64,000 nt of DNA from VAZQ01 sp035693615 (GCA_035693615.1 DASSGH010000002.1:13820-77819), one strand, 5' to 3'. Numbered from the stretch's first letter, positions 18,310 through 27,465 are shown. The notes: generated by a model from the sequence alone, not told the origin. Made by a program: numbers and translations.

Positions 18310-20325
18310 ATGTTCAAGCGCATCCTGATCGCCAATCGCGGCGAGATCGCCTGCAGGATCATCAAGACTGCCCGCCGCTTGGGTATTGCCACCGTCGCGG
18401 TCTATTCCGAGGCCGATCGGGACGCACTTCACGTCGAAATGGCCGACGAGGCTGTGCCGATCGGACCCCCGCCGGCCGCCGAAAGCTATCTCGACATCGC
18501 GAAAATCGTTGCCGCCTGCCAGCGAACCGGCGCCGAGGCAGTGCATCCGGGCTACGGCTTTCTGGCCGAGCGCGAGGCTTTTGCCGCCGCGCTGGCGCGC
18601 GCTGGCATCGTCTTCATCGGACCCAATGCCAAGGCGATTGCCGCCATGGGCGACAAGATCGAGAGCAAGAAGACGGCGGCGAAAGCCAAGGTCTCGACCG
18701 TTCCGGGGCATCTCGGGGTGATCGCCGATGCCAAGCATGCGCTCAAGATCGCCGACGAGATCGGCTATCCCGTCATGATCAAGGCATCGGCGGGCGGCGG
18801 CGGCAAGGGTATGCGTGTTGCCAAGTCCAAGGATGAAGTTGCCGAGGGCTTTGCCCGCGCGCGTTCGGAGGCGAAATCCTCCTTCGGCGACGACCGGGTA
18901 TTCATCGAGAAATATATCGTCGATCCGCGCCACATCGAGATTCAGGTGCTGGGCGACAAGCATGGCAATGTCATTCATCTCGGCGAGCGCGAATGCTCGA
19001 TCCAGCGCCGCAATCAGAAGGTCGTGGAGGAGGCGCCGAGCCCGCTGATCGATCCGGCGACGCGCAAAAAAATGGGCGAGCAGGCAGTCGCGCTCGCCAC
19101 GGCCGTTGCCTACGACTCTGCCGGGACCGTCGAGTTCGTCGTCGGGCAGGACAAGAGCTTTTATTTTCTCGAAATGAACACGCGGCTGCAGGTCGAGCAC
19201 CCTGTCACCGAACTCGTGACCGGCATCGATTTGGTCGAGCAGATGATCCGGGTTGCGGCGGGCGAGAGGCTTAAGCTCGCGCAACGCGACATCGAGCTCT
19301 CGGGTTGGGCGATTGAGACCCGCATCTATGCCGAGGATCCACTGCGCAACTTCCTGCCGTCGGTCGGTCGGCTGGTGCGCTACCGCCCGCCGGCGGAGCG
19401 CAGTGCCGGCGGCGTGACCGTGCGCGTCGACACCGGCGTCTACGAGGGTGGCGAGATTTCGCTCTACTACGATCCCATCATCGCCAAGCTGATAACCCAC
19501 GCGCCGACGCGCAAGGAAGCGATCGCCGCGCAGGCCGACGCGCTCGATGCGTTCGCCATCGAGGGCTTCCGGAACAATCTTTCGTTCCTGGCGGCGTTGA
19601 TGCAGCACCCGCGATGGCAGTCCGGAAAGCTCTCCACTGCTTTTCTTCCCGAGGAATACCCGGACGGGTTTCACTCCATCGTTCCCGATGCAGCCGCCGC
19701 GCGCGTGCTTGCGGCGGTGGCCGCGGCAATGGATCATGTGCTCGGCGAACGCAAGCGCCGCATCTCCGGCCAGCGGGCGGGGGCCGCGGTCACGCGCGAG
19801 CGGCGGCGCGTGGTGCGGCTGGGCGCGCAGGAGATCACGCTCGACATTGCGCGTGAGGGCGATGCGCTCGCGGTGCGCTTCGAAGGCGCTGGCAAGTCGC
19901 GCCGAGCGCCGCACGCCTTGCGATCCGCGTGGAAACCGGGCGATCCGATCTGGTCGGGGAGGATCGACGAGCAGTCGATCTCGGTGCAAGTGCGCGCGGT
20001 GCTGAACGGATTCGATCTCGCCCATCGCGGCGTCGAGACCCGCGCCTACGTCTACACCGAGCACGAAGCGGCGGCGGTGCGGCTGATGCCGGAGAAGAAA
20101 GTCGCGGACTCCGGCAAGGCGGTGCGCTGTCCGATGCCCGGCCTCGTCGTCTCGATTTCAGTCAGCGAGGGGCAGGAGGTAAAGGCCGGCGAGGCGCTTG
20201 CGGTCGTGGAGGCGATGAAGATGGAGAATGTCTTGCGCGCGGAGCGCGACGGCGTGGTGAAGGCGATCCGCGCCAAGCCAGGCGACAGCCTCGCGGTCGA
20301 CGCGGTGATCATGGAGTTCGCGTGA
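18310..20325 (+). CDS. pccA: Propionyl-CoA carboxylase alpha subunit (biotin carboxylase plus biotin carrier)
   Basis: Product of 671 residues. Order: biotin carboxylase N-domain (KRILIANRGEIACRI), ATP-grasp (KASAGGGGKGM, FLEMNTRLQVEHPVTE), biotin carboxylase C-domain, a middle BT domain (about 500-590) for holding the beta subunit, and the biotinyl domain at the C-terminus with EAMKMEN, whose central Lys is biotinylated. The length and BT domain favour propionyl-CoA carboxylase over acetyl-CoA or methylcrotonyl-CoA carboxylases. It works with PccB (10178) in propionate and odd-chain or branched-chain breakdown. Confidence 0.92.
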   Translation: MFKRILIANRGEIACRIIKTARRLGIATVAVYSEADRDALHVEMADEAVPIGPPPAAESYLDIAKIVAACQRTGAEAVHPGYGFLAEREAFAAALARAGIVFIGPNAKAIAAMGDKIESKKTAAKAKVSTVPGHLGVIADAKHALKIADEIGYPVMIKASAGGGGKGMRVAKSKDEVAEGFARARSEAKSSFGDDRVFIEKYIVDPRHIEIQVLGDKHGNVIHLGERECSIQRRNQKVVEEAPSPLIDPATRKKMGEQAVALATAVAYDSAGTVEFVVGQDKSFYFLEMNTRLQVEHPVTELVTGIDLVEQMIRVAAGERLKLAQRDIELSGWAIETRIYAEDPLRNFLPSVGRLVRYRPPAERSAGGVTVRVDTGVYEGGEISLYYDPIIAKLITHAPTRKEAIAAQADALDAFAIEGFRNNLSFLAALMQHPRWQSGKLSTAFLPEEYPDGFHSIVPDAAAARVLAAVAAAMDHVLGERKRRISGQRAGAAVTRERRRVVRLGAQEITLDIAREGDALAVRFEGAGKSRRAPHALRSAWKPGDPIWSGRIDEQSISVQVRAVLNGFDLAHRGVETRAYVYTEHEAAAVRLMPEKKVADSGKAVRCPMPGLVVSISVSEGQEVKAGEALAVVEAMKMENVLRAERDGVVKAIRAKPGDSLAVDAVIMEFA

Positions 20326-20350
20326 TCTGAGCCGATGAATCGGATTTCCG

Positions 20351-20815
20351 ATGACGCTGCATTTCGCCTATGGATCGAACATGAGTCGCGTGCTCATGCG
20401 TGCGCGCTGCCCGCGCGCCGAGGCGATCGGCACCGCGACGTTGTCGGGTTGGCGCTTCGTCATCGTTCCCGAGGGCTTCGGCTCGATCGCTCCGCAGCCG
20501 GGCGGACGCGTGCATGGCGTGCTGTGGCGGCTCAGCGCGCGCGACGTTGCTGCCGTCAATGCCTACGAAAGCATCCACTCCGGGCTTTATATGCGCCGCC
20601 GCTTGCCGGTGCGGTGCGGCGCGACGCAGGCGATGGCGCTGGTCTATATAGCGCGCCGGCAAGGGGAGGGGCTGCCGCGGCCGGGTTATATCCCGCTCGT
20701 CGTCGAAGCGGCGCGCGAGTGGCAATTGCCTGACGCCTATATCTACTCGCTTGCACGCTGGGCGCCGTCGCGCTGGCGCGGCGCGCGGGCGAAGGACACG
20801 GGGGAGGTGGGATGA
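20351..20815 (+). CDS. Gamma-glutamylcyclotransferase-like protein (AIG2/GGCT family)
   Basis: Product of 154 residues. The N-terminal FAYGSNMS motif is the substrate loop of GGCT-fold proteins, and the Glu of AYESIHSG is in the position of the catalytic acid. Members release 5-oxoproline from gamma-glutamyl peptides, though many bacterial homologues are uncharacterised. The gene lies 25 bases after pccA and overlaps the acylphosphatase gene by 4 bases, so the three are probably cotranscribed. Confidence 0.78.
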   Translation: MTLHFAYGSNMSRVLMRARCPRAEAIGTATLSGWRFVIVPEGFGSIAPQPGGRVHGVLWRLSARDVAAVNAYESIHSGLYMRRRLPVRCGATQAMALVYIARRQGEGLPRPGYIPLVVEAAREWQLPDAYIYSLARWAPSRWRGARAKDTGEVG

Positions 20816-21105
20816 CCATCGCCCGCCATCTCGTCATACGCGGCCGCGTTCAGGGAGTTGGCTACCGCGCCTTTGTGGAGGATGCCGCGCTCGATCACGG
20901 ACTTGGCGGCTGGGTCCGCAACCGGCGCAACGGCGCGGTCGAGGCGGTGTTCGCGGGAGCGCCCGCGGCGGTCAACGCGGTCACGCATGCTTGTCGCCGC
21001 GGGCCACCAGGGGCGCACGTCGACGGCATCGACGAGCGCGAGGCGACGGCGGAGGAACTTGCGCTGGGGGGCGGCGTGCGGTTTGCCGTATTGCCCACAC
21101 TCTAG
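20812..21105 (+). CDS. acyP: Acylphosphatase
   Basis: Product of 97 residues. The active-site loop GRVQGVGYR near residue 12 and the Asn of GWVRNRRNG are both present, as required to hydrolyse acyl phosphates. The start overlaps the previous stop (ATGA). Cytoplasmic. Carbamoyl phosphate and acetyl phosphate are typical test substrates; the physiological role is unclear for the family. Confidence 0.9.
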   Translation: MTIARHLVIRGRVQGVGYRAFVEDAALDHGLGGWVRNRRNGAVEAVFAGAPAAVNAVTHACRRGPPGAHVDGIDEREATAEELALGGGVRFAVLPTL

Positions 21106-21115
21106 CTGGTGGCCT

Positions 21116-21985
21116 TCAAACCGGGGGCATGCTGCGGAATGCGGCCGCCAAGGTGCGCAACGCTGCGCGCGCATACGCCTCCGAGACGCGTGAGTGCAGC
21201 ACAACCTTCGAGCGGCCGAGCGGCGGCAGCGCCAAGGCGGGACCCACGTCGGACGCACCGGGCGGTGCAACGCGCCGCGCGAGCGGCGCTATCGCCAGGC
21301 CGCAGGTCACCGCCGCGACCACCGCGGTGACGCCGCCGCCGGTGAAGGCCTCGACCCAACTCACCCTGGCCTTGTCGAGCACGCGAATCGCGTGCGCGCG
21401 CACGCCGCAAGGCGAAGCGAGCATGGCCAGGCGCAGCCTCTCTCCTCGCTTGTGACGGAACGTCGGAGCGGCGAACCAGCCCAATTTGTCTTCCAGCAGA
21501 TGTTCACCGCCACGCCGGTTTCGCTCTCGCCGCGAAATCACCGCATCGAGCTCTCCGCGGTCGAACTTTTCGAGCAATGCGTGGGAGAAGTCGATGCGCA
21601 CATCGAGCCGTAGCGAGGGATCGAAGGCGTTCACGCGCGTGATCAGGTTCGCGAGGCCGGGACCAGCCACGTGATCGCTGATGCCAATCGTGAGCCGCCG
21701 CTCGATGGGCTGTAGAGGGGCCAGCGCGCGATCGTGCGCAGCAAGAAGCTCGCGCGCACGCTCGAGAAAGCTCATTCCGGCAGCGGTCAGGCGTACCGAT
21801 CGGGGCGTTCGTTCGACGAGCGTCATTGTCAGCCGGCCTTCCAACCGCTTGAGCTTCAAGCTGACGGCCGATTGCGTGGCGCCGAGCACCTGCGCCGCGC
21901 GGGTAAAGCTCTGAAGTTCGGCGACAAGCGCGAAAGCGCGCACGGCGTCGAGGTCAAGCGGGCGGGTGGCATCATTTCGAGCCAT
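21116..21985 (-). CDS. LysR-family transcriptional regulator
   Basis: Product of 289 residues from 21985 (MARNDATRPLDLD); in-frame ATGs at 21991, 22000 and further upstream are possible because no clear ribosome site marks one. The N-terminal winged helix reads FALVAELQSFTRAAQVLGATQSAVSLKLKRLE. The rest is the effector-binding domain, with IGISDHVAGPGLANLI and GGVTAVVAAVTCGLAIAPL. It is divergent from a tautomerase gene, which is its probable target. Confidence 0.88.
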   Translation of the reverse strand: MARNDATRPLDLDAVRAFALVAELQSFTRAAQVLGATQSAVSLKLKRLEGRLTMTLVERTPRSVRLTAAGMSFLERARELLAAHDRALAPLQPIERRLTIGISDHVAGPGLANLITRVNAFDPSLRLDVRIDFSHALLEKFDRGELDAVISRRERNRRGGEHLLEDKLGWFAAPTFRHKRGERLRLAMLASPCGVRAHAIRVLDKARVSWVEAFTGGGVTAVVAAVTCGLAIAPLARRVAPPGASDVGPALALPPLGRSKVVLHSRVSEAYARAALRTLAAAFRSMPPV

Positions 21986-22062
21986 TATCATTGATATCAT
22001 TATAGATGAGATTTCACAATGATGGAGGCCGCCTAGATTTGTACCGTTCAACAAGGGAGATC
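21984..22062. promoter_or_regulatory. A/T-rich divergent promoter region with TGATATCA dyad
   Basis: A short A/T-rich stretch between the LysR gene and the tautomerase gene contains ATTATCATTGATATCATTAT, with overlapping dyads (TGATATCA at its centre). LysR proteins usually bind such T-N11-A dyads upstream of their divergent target. The start codon alternatives of the LysR gene fall inside this region, so the exact operator position depends on the true start. Confidence 0.45.
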
Positions 22063-22065
22063 ATC

Positions 22066-22491
22066 ATGCCCATGATTACCGTCCAATATTCCACCAGCCG
22101 ATCGGAGCGTGGCCTCAAAGCCGCGGTCGCACAGGCCGCGAGCGATCTGGCCGCCCAGATTCTGCGCAAGGATCCGGACGTTACGGCCGTGTTGGTGCAG
22201 GCGGTCGATCCGACCGAGTGGTTCTGCGCGGGTCAGCCGCTTGCGCAATCCGGCCTTGCCGCCTTCTGGCTCGAAATCAGGATCACCGAAGGAACCAATA
22301 CCAAGGATGAGAAGGCGTCCTTCATCGCGGCCGTGTTCGAGCGCATGGGCGAGCTCCTTGGCCGCTTGCACGTGGAGAGCTACGTGTATGCGCACGACGC
22401 CGCGGCGGACGGCTACGGCTTCGGCGGGGTGACGCAGGAACGCCGCTATGTCGCGGGAAAGCTTGGGACCAAGCTGTCGGCCGCGGCTTGA
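22066..22491 (+). CDS. Tautomerase family protein with N-terminal proline
   Basis: Product of 141 residues. The start at 22066 is supported by AAGGGAG 7 bases upstream. After Met removal the N-terminus is Pro (MPMITVQYS), the catalytic base of 4-oxalocrotonate tautomerase-fold enzymes. At 141 residues it is of the longer fused class, with a second domain (WLEIRITEGTNTKDEKASFIA). The substrate is unknown. Divergent control by the LysR gene is likely. Its 3' end overlaps the 3' end of lipB by 46 bases. Confidence 0.75.
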   Translation: MPMITVQYSTSRSERGLKAAVAQAASDLAAQILRKDPDVTAVLVQAVDPTEWFCAGQPLAQSGLAAFWLEIRITEGTNTKDEKASFIAAVFERMGELLGRLHVESYVYAHDAAADGYGFGGVTQERRYVAGKLGTKLSAAA

Positions 22492-23189
22492 GCGCGAGCG
22501 AGTGGTCCGAACAGGGCCTCGAACTCACGTTGCAGAACCCCGTCGATCTCGGCCATCGTCACGGCGCGGCCGAGATCGGCGAGGCTGGTCACGCCGTAGC
22601 GCGGCTCGGAAACTCCGCAGGGCACGATACCGGCGTAGTGCGACAGATCGCAGTCGACGTTGAGCGCGACTCCGTGCAGCGTCACCCAGTGCTTGATCCT
22701 GATGCCGATGGCCGCGATCTTGTCTTCGTGCAGGGCGCCCTTCGCCGGCCGCCGCACCCAAACGCCGATCCGGTCGTCGCGCCGCTCGCCGGCAACGTCG
22801 AAATGCGCCAAGGTGCGGATGATCCATTCTTCCAACGTCGCAACGAACCGGCGCACGTCGGGACCGCGCCGCTTGAGATCGAGCATCAGATAGACGACGC
22901 GTTGGCCCGGGCCATGATAGGTCAGCTGCCCGCCGCGGCCGGCCGAATGGACCGGAAAGCGCGGGGCGATCAGCCCCTCGGTTTTTGCGCTGGTGCCGGC
23001 GGTGTAGAGCGGCGGATGCTCAAGCAGCCAGACGAGCTCCGGCGCTGCACCCTCGGCGATCGCGGCGGCGCGCGCGCTCATGGCTGTAAGCGCCGCCTCG
23101 TAGGGCACTAGGCCTTCGCTGATCCGCCATTCCACCGGGCTCGACGCGCGATCAAGCCCGACTCTCACCAGGTTGCGTACAGTGAGCAT
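22446..23189 (-). CDS. lipB: Lipoyl(octanoyl) transferase LipB
   Basis: Product of 247 residues. The family motif GRGGQLTYHGPGQ, the later HEDKIAAIGIRIKHWVTLHG and the catalytic Cys in GIVPCGVSEPRYG are all present. LipB moves octanoate from acyl carrier protein to the E2 and H proteins of 2-oxoacid dehydrogenases and the glycine cleavage system. The C-terminus (about 20 residues) overlaps the convergent tautomerase gene, so the two transcripts are complementary over 46 bases. Confidence 0.93.
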   Translation of the reverse strand: MLTVRNLVRVGLDRASSPVEWRISEGLVPYEAALTAMSARAAAIAEGAAPELVWLLEHPPLYTAGTSAKTEGLIAPRFPVHSAGRGGQLTYHGPGQRVVYLMLDLKRRGPDVRRFVATLEEWIIRTLAHFDVAGERRDDRIGVWVRRPAKGALHEDKIAAIGIRIKHWVTLHGVALNVDCDLSHYAGIVPCGVSEPRYGVTSLADLGRAVTMAEIDGVLQREFEALFGPLARAQAAADSLVPSFPAT

Positions 23190-23392
23190 CTCGGCTTTCG
23201 CTCCAGCCGCCCAGCGCCAGGAACATCCGCCGTTGCGCCGGAGTCAAGCGCATTGCGCCGGCTTGCGGGGCGACGGGCGGCAAGAACGCAATAGGTCGGA
23301 GAGCCACGGGCCTTGTTCCTGTGGGGTCGATTTGTTACATCGAGGCCCGTCGCTCAATGCGCGCGGCCATGCGGTCCGCGCCGATTCCATCT

Positions 23393-23477
23393 GCGGTCGT
23401 GGCGGAATTGGTAGACGCACTAGCTTGAGGTGCTAGCGGGGCAACCCGTGGAGGTTCGAGTCCTCTCGACCGCACCA
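23393..23477 (+). tRNA. tRNA-Leu (anticodon GAG)
   Basis: An 85-base gene with encoded CCA. The acceptor stem GCGGTCG pairs with CGACCGC, the anticodon arm is CTAGC-TTGAGGT-GCTAG with anticodon GAG, a variable arm (GGGGCAACCCGT) marks a class II tRNA, and the T arm is GAGGTTCGAGTCCTC. It reads CTC/CTT codons. Confidence 0.96.
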
Positions 23478-23577
23478 CTCTCAAAATTGCTGTTTGATTT
23501 CATTGCGCTTTTGATTTTGCGGGAAGAATTTCGAGGGGATTTCGCAACGCCGGCCCCTCGTGTCGTGCGATGTAAGC

Positions 23578-25423
23578 TCAAGTGTGGTTGGGCGTCGTCA
23601 GCAACGGCTGCTGCGATGTGTCGGAACCGAGCGGCGCGGTATTCAAGCCCTCTGCTGCGCCGCCGCTGCTGCTAAAACCCGCCATCGCTTGGACGAGCTG
23701 AGCAACCTGGTTTGAGTTGCCCATGGATGCGTTCGATGCGGTCGGGGAATTGGCGGCGAAGCCGCCGAGCTGCCAGTCCAACCCAACCTGTCCCAGGGTG
23801 GCGGGTCCGGCCAGCTGATTGTTGGCGATGTCATAGACTTCGAAGGCGCCGGTATTGACATTGCGCAACACGAGATCGGACGCGCCGGGTGCGTGAGTGG
23901 GCGCGATACCCGCGAACTGCCAATCCAGCCCGACCGTGCCGATGGAAGCGGCGTTGATGATCGCATTGTTGGCGATGTCGTACACCTCCAAGGCACCGGT
24001 ATCGACGTTGCGCAACAGGAGATCGGTTTCGCCGGGCAAGCTGCTGAAATTGCCGACGCCCGAAAATTGCCACTCCAGCCCGACCGTGCCGATGGAAGAC
24101 CTCCAATCCGCCGGTATTGGCGTTGCGCAGCAGCATGTCGCCTTCACCGGCGCCGCTGAAATTGCCGACGCCCGAGAACTGCCACTCCAGCCCGACCGTG
24201 CCGATGGAGACGGCGTTGGTGATCTGATTGTTGCTGATGTCGTAGACCTCCAATCCGGCGGTGTTGACGTTGCGCAGGATCATATCGGTCTCGCCGCGAC
24301 TGGAAAAATTGCCGAAGCCCAGGACCTGCCAATCGAGTCCGACCGCACCCAAGAACGCGGAGTTGATGATGTTGTTGTTGGCGATGTCGTAGACCTCGAA
24401 GCCGCCGCTTGCGGAGTCCCGCAACAGCATGTCGGTCGTATCGGTGCCGTTGAAGCCGCCGAGCGTGACAAACGCCCAGTTCGTTGCGATCTGACCGAGA
24501 AAGTAGCCCGCCAGCATCACGTTGTTGCCGATGTCGTAGATCTCGTACTGGCCCATCGCAGCCGGGGACGCGTTTGCGCCACGCAGGATCAGGTCGGCGG
24601 TCGTGCCGGCGGGGGGCGGCGGGTTCGGCGTGGTGACTTCAAGGAAGCCCTGAGTGACGCTGCCGATGTTGTAGAATCCCACAATCTGGCCCGAGTTGTT
24701 GATGCCGTAAGCACCGTCGCCGTTGATGCTGTCTACAAGGGGATCGTCGATGGTGGTGTAGGCGCCCCCGCTGTAAAGGAAACCGTGGAATTTGCCGCTT
24801 GCGTCGCTGTAAGTGCCGACGATCTGGCCCGCATCATTGATGCCGCCAACAAAGGTGTTGTTGGTCCCCAAGGGACCGTCAATGGTGGTGTAGACGCCAT
24901 TGCTATAGAGGAAGCCGTGGAATGTGCCGCCTACGAGGTAATACCCAACGGCCTGACCCGCCGCGTTGATTCCCTCTGCGAACGTGCCGGCGGTGGCAAA
25001 CGGATCGTTGAGGGGGGTATAATGGCCGTCAGTCAAGAGAAAGCCGTGGGCGCCGGCGGCATTGTTATAGTGGCCGACGATCTGACCTGAGGCGTTGATG
25101 CCTCGGGCAACGGTGGCAGTGATGGCCAACGGATCGTCGAGGGTCGTATAAGTGCCGTTGCTATAGAGGAATCCGTGGGAGCCGTCGGCGGTCGTGTAAT
25201 CTCCGACGATCAGACCCGACGCGTTGATGCCCGATGCGCGGGTCTTCCCGGTGGCCCCGGGAGCGTCGAGGGTCGCGTAGGTGCCGCCGCTGTAGAGAAA
25301 GCCGTGGTTTCCGGCAAGGTCGACATATGTCCCGACGATCGTGCCGGCGTCGTTGATAGCGGTCGGGTCGGTGCGAAAGTTGGCGCGGGGGTCATCGAGT
25401 GTCGTGTAGGTATACACCGGCAT
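23578..25423 (-). pseudogene. HAF-repeat / ILRN-repeat large protein, frameshifted (copy A of a tandem duplication)
   Basis: From 25423 the frame encodes six HAF-type repeats of about 44 residues (GINDAGQIVGTY ... HGFLYSGG-YTT), a Pro linker, then about six ~48-residue repeats of the form LRNVNTG-EVYDIANN ... GLDWQ. In the fourth of these the frame breaks at 24097/24098: GLEV is followed directly by the codons for SIGTVG in another frame. Comparison with the neighbouring repeats indicates that about 35 bases were lost. The correct frame resumes to 23578 and ends with a Gln/Ala/Gly-rich tail. There is no N-terminal signal peptide. Such proteins are presumed extracellular. If the gap is a sequencing error the gene is intact. 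Confidence 0.75.
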
Positions 25424-25643
25424 GCTACGGCTCCTGCGTGATCCTTCGCCTTCCGTTCGGCCGGCGTGAGTCGAATTTGCGATGATCCCGCAAGGAACCC
25501 AAATACCGATATCTCATCAGTTCGATGCGCGGCGGTTATCGGGGGTGGAGGCGGACATGGAGATGCACGAGATCAAGTATTTTCTCGCGGCGTGAACTTT
25601 CATCAGCGCGGCTGAGCTCAGTCACGGATCGCAGCCGGCCCTC
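25403..25643. repeat. Duplicated divergent promoter block, copy A
   Basis: This block covers the 5' end of the HAF gene, the intergenic region and the start of a LysR gene. It is nearly identical to 26235-26485; the long run from GTGATCCTTCGCC to ATATCTCATCA is identical in both. Copy A has a net 9-base deletion inside the LysR part and one missing C in the spacer. Confidence 0.88.
25557..25643 (+). pseudogene. Remnant of a duplicated LysR gene
   Basis: The first 12 codons (MEMHEIKYFLAA) match the LysR gene at 26390 exactly at protein level, then a 9-base deletion creates TGA. Similarity continues through CTGAGCTCAGTCAC to about 25643 and is then lost. The remainder of the LysR gene is absent. 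No product is expected. Confidence 0.85.
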
Positions 25644-25773
25644 ATTCCCGCCGCCCGCACCACATCATCAGGTGCAGAAACGGATGTTCCGTTCTCGTTC
25701 GCGAGCTTACGCATGCATTTCGGATGAAGATTTTTGAGGGATTCGGAACCCCCTCCCGTCGCGCGGCGCAAGC

Positions 25774-26255
25774 TTAGGCGTGGTGCGGCATCGTCAGCAA
25801 CGTCTGCTGCGACGCGTCGGCAGCGAGTGCGGCGGTATTCAAGCCCTCGCCTGCGCCGCTGCCGCCGCCGAAGCCCGCCATCGCTTGCACGAGTTGTGCG
25901 GGCTGACTTGAGCCGTCCATTGATCCCGCCGATGCGGTCGGAGCATTGGCGGCGAAGCCGCCGAGCTGCCAACCCAAGCCGACTTGACCTAAGTGCGCGG
26001 TGCCCGTGATTTGAGGAAGCCGTGGCCGCTGTAAGTCCCGACGATCTGGCCCGACGCGTTGATGCCCTGTGCCGAGGTGCTGCCGACACCTAATGGATCG
26101 TCGAGGGTGGTGTAGGTGCCGCCACTTAAGAGGAAGCCGTGGTTGGTGGCGTCGAAGTATGTCCCGACGATCTGGCCGTTGTCGTTGATGCCGCCGCCGA
26201 TGAGGTCGGTGGTGACGAGGGGGCCTTCGATGGTGGTGTAGGTGTACACTGGCAT
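25774..26255 (-). pseudogene. Truncated HAF-repeat gene (copy B)
   Basis: It starts like copy A (MPVYTYTT) and holds two HAF repeats. Near 26012 the frame jumps into the end of the last repeat and the C-terminal tail (GQVGLGWQLGGFAANAP ... QPAQLVQAMAGF), which are out of frame. Everything between, about 1.3 kb in copy A, is deleted. An 88-residue product from 26255 to 25989 could still be made. The conserved tail is similar to that of copy A. Confidence 0.8.
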
Positions 26256-26485
26256 GTTACGGCTCCCTGCGTGATCCTTCGCCTTCCGTTCGGCCGGCGT
26301 GAGTCGAATTTGCGATGATCCCGCAAGGAACCCAAATACCGATATCTCATCAATTCGATGCGCGGCGGTTATCGGGGGTGGAGGCGAACATGGAGATGCA
26401 CGAGATCAAGTATTTTCTCGCAGCGTGCCGAACCCTGAATTTCCACCGCGCTGCAGAGCTCAGTCACGTGTCGCAGCCGGCCCTC
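26235..26485. repeat. Duplicated divergent promoter block, copy B
   Basis: Partner of the block at 25403-25643, about 832 bases downstream. Here the LysR reading frame is intact and the HAF gene is the one that has decayed. The shared intergenic part probably holds both promoters and the LysR operator, so the surviving regulator could still act on copy A. Confidence 0.88.
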
Positions 26486-27298
26486 ACCCGCGCCGTCCAG
26501 AAGCTCGAGGCCGAGCTCGGCGCGCACCTATTCCACCGCGAGCGCAGTCAAATTCGAGTGACCGATTTCGGACGCCTGATGCGTTCGCATCTGGAGCAGG
26601 TGCTGCGAGAGACAGATACGGCCAAGGTGGCCGCGCGGAGCTTTCTCAAACTCGAAGCAGCACCGCTCGCCCTAGGGGTGATGTGCACAATCGGGCCGCT
26701 GCGCTTTGTCGGGTTCCTGAACGATTTCCGCGAGCAGCATCCTGGCATCGAGGTCAGCGTGATCGAGAATGTGCCCGGACGCCTTTCCGAGCTGCTTCTG
26801 GGCGGCACGCTCGACATTGCCCTGATGGCTCAACCAACCCCGTTCGATGCGAGGCTCAATGTGGCGCCAATCTTCCGGGAGCGTTTCGGCTTGGCCTTCC
26901 CGGTTGGTCATCGCTTTGAGCAACGCAATACGCTGCACGTGACCGACGTTCGCGGCGAGAACTACTTGTCACGCATTAACTGCGAATACCGAGACTATCT
27001 GGGTGAGCTTTGCTCTCGGCACGGGGTGGAGATCCGGCGCGCCTATCGCAGCGAGCGGGAGGATTGGATCATGGCTATGGTCGCCGCCGGAATGGGGATC
27101 TGCTTCCTGCCCGAATTCTCGGCGGTTCACCCAGGCGTTCGACATCGACCGGTCGCGGAGCCCGAGGTGGTTCGGGAGGTTTCGCTCGTCTCCGTCGCGG
27201 GCCGCACATTCTCCCCCGCCGTTTCGGCATTCGTCAAAGCGGTCCGTGAACATGATTGGGCCGCCGGCGCCGCCGCGGCGGGCGGTCTCGCGAGATAA
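26390..27298 (+). CDS. LysR-family transcriptional regulator (intact copy B)
   Basis: Product of 302 residues from 26390 (MEMHEIKYFLAACRTLNF). The frame is open upstream to 26315, but the start shared with the remnant copy favours 26390. Winged helix: RAAELSHVSQPALTRAVQKLEAELG. Effector domain: LALGVMCTIGPLRFVGFL and AAGMGICFLPEF. It is divergent from the decayed copy B of the HAF gene; its ancestral target was probably that gene or its own promoter. Confidence 0.9.
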   Translation: MEMHEIKYFLAACRTLNFHRAAELSHVSQPALTRAVQKLEAELGAHLFHRERSQIRVTDFGRLMRSHLEQVLRETDTAKVAARSFLKLEAAPLALGVMCTIGPLRFVGFLNDFREQHPGIEVSVIENVPGRLSELLLGGTLDIALMAQPTPFDARLNVAPIFRERFGLAFPVGHRFEQRNTLHVTDVRGENYLSRINCEYRDYLGELCSRHGVEIRRAYRSEREDWIMAMVAAGMGICFLPEFSAVHPGVRHRPVAEPEVVREVSLVSVAGRTFSPAVSAFVKAVREHDWAAGAAAAGGLAR

Positions 27299-27465
27299 AA
27301 CCTCGGCTTGGCGCAAGCATCGAGACGTTGCGACAACTCTCGACCGCAACGCGATTTCACCCGCGCCCGCGCGAGCAACCCGCGTCGGCGTTCAAACCCA
27401 GAAGCCGGTTTATTAATTCCGATCGACCCGCTAAGGTCGGCTGGTGAGTGACCAAGGAGGACGCA

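Noticed and set aside
23831..25423. HAF and LRN repeats read as a CRISPR-like array
   Set aside because: The repeats are 130-145 bases long, coding, and vary between units. There are no short spacers and no cas genes.
23393..27298. Integrative element inserted at the tRNA-Leu gene
   Set aside because: No integrase, no direct repeat of the tRNA 3' end and no mobility genes are present. The region is explained by a local tandem duplication.
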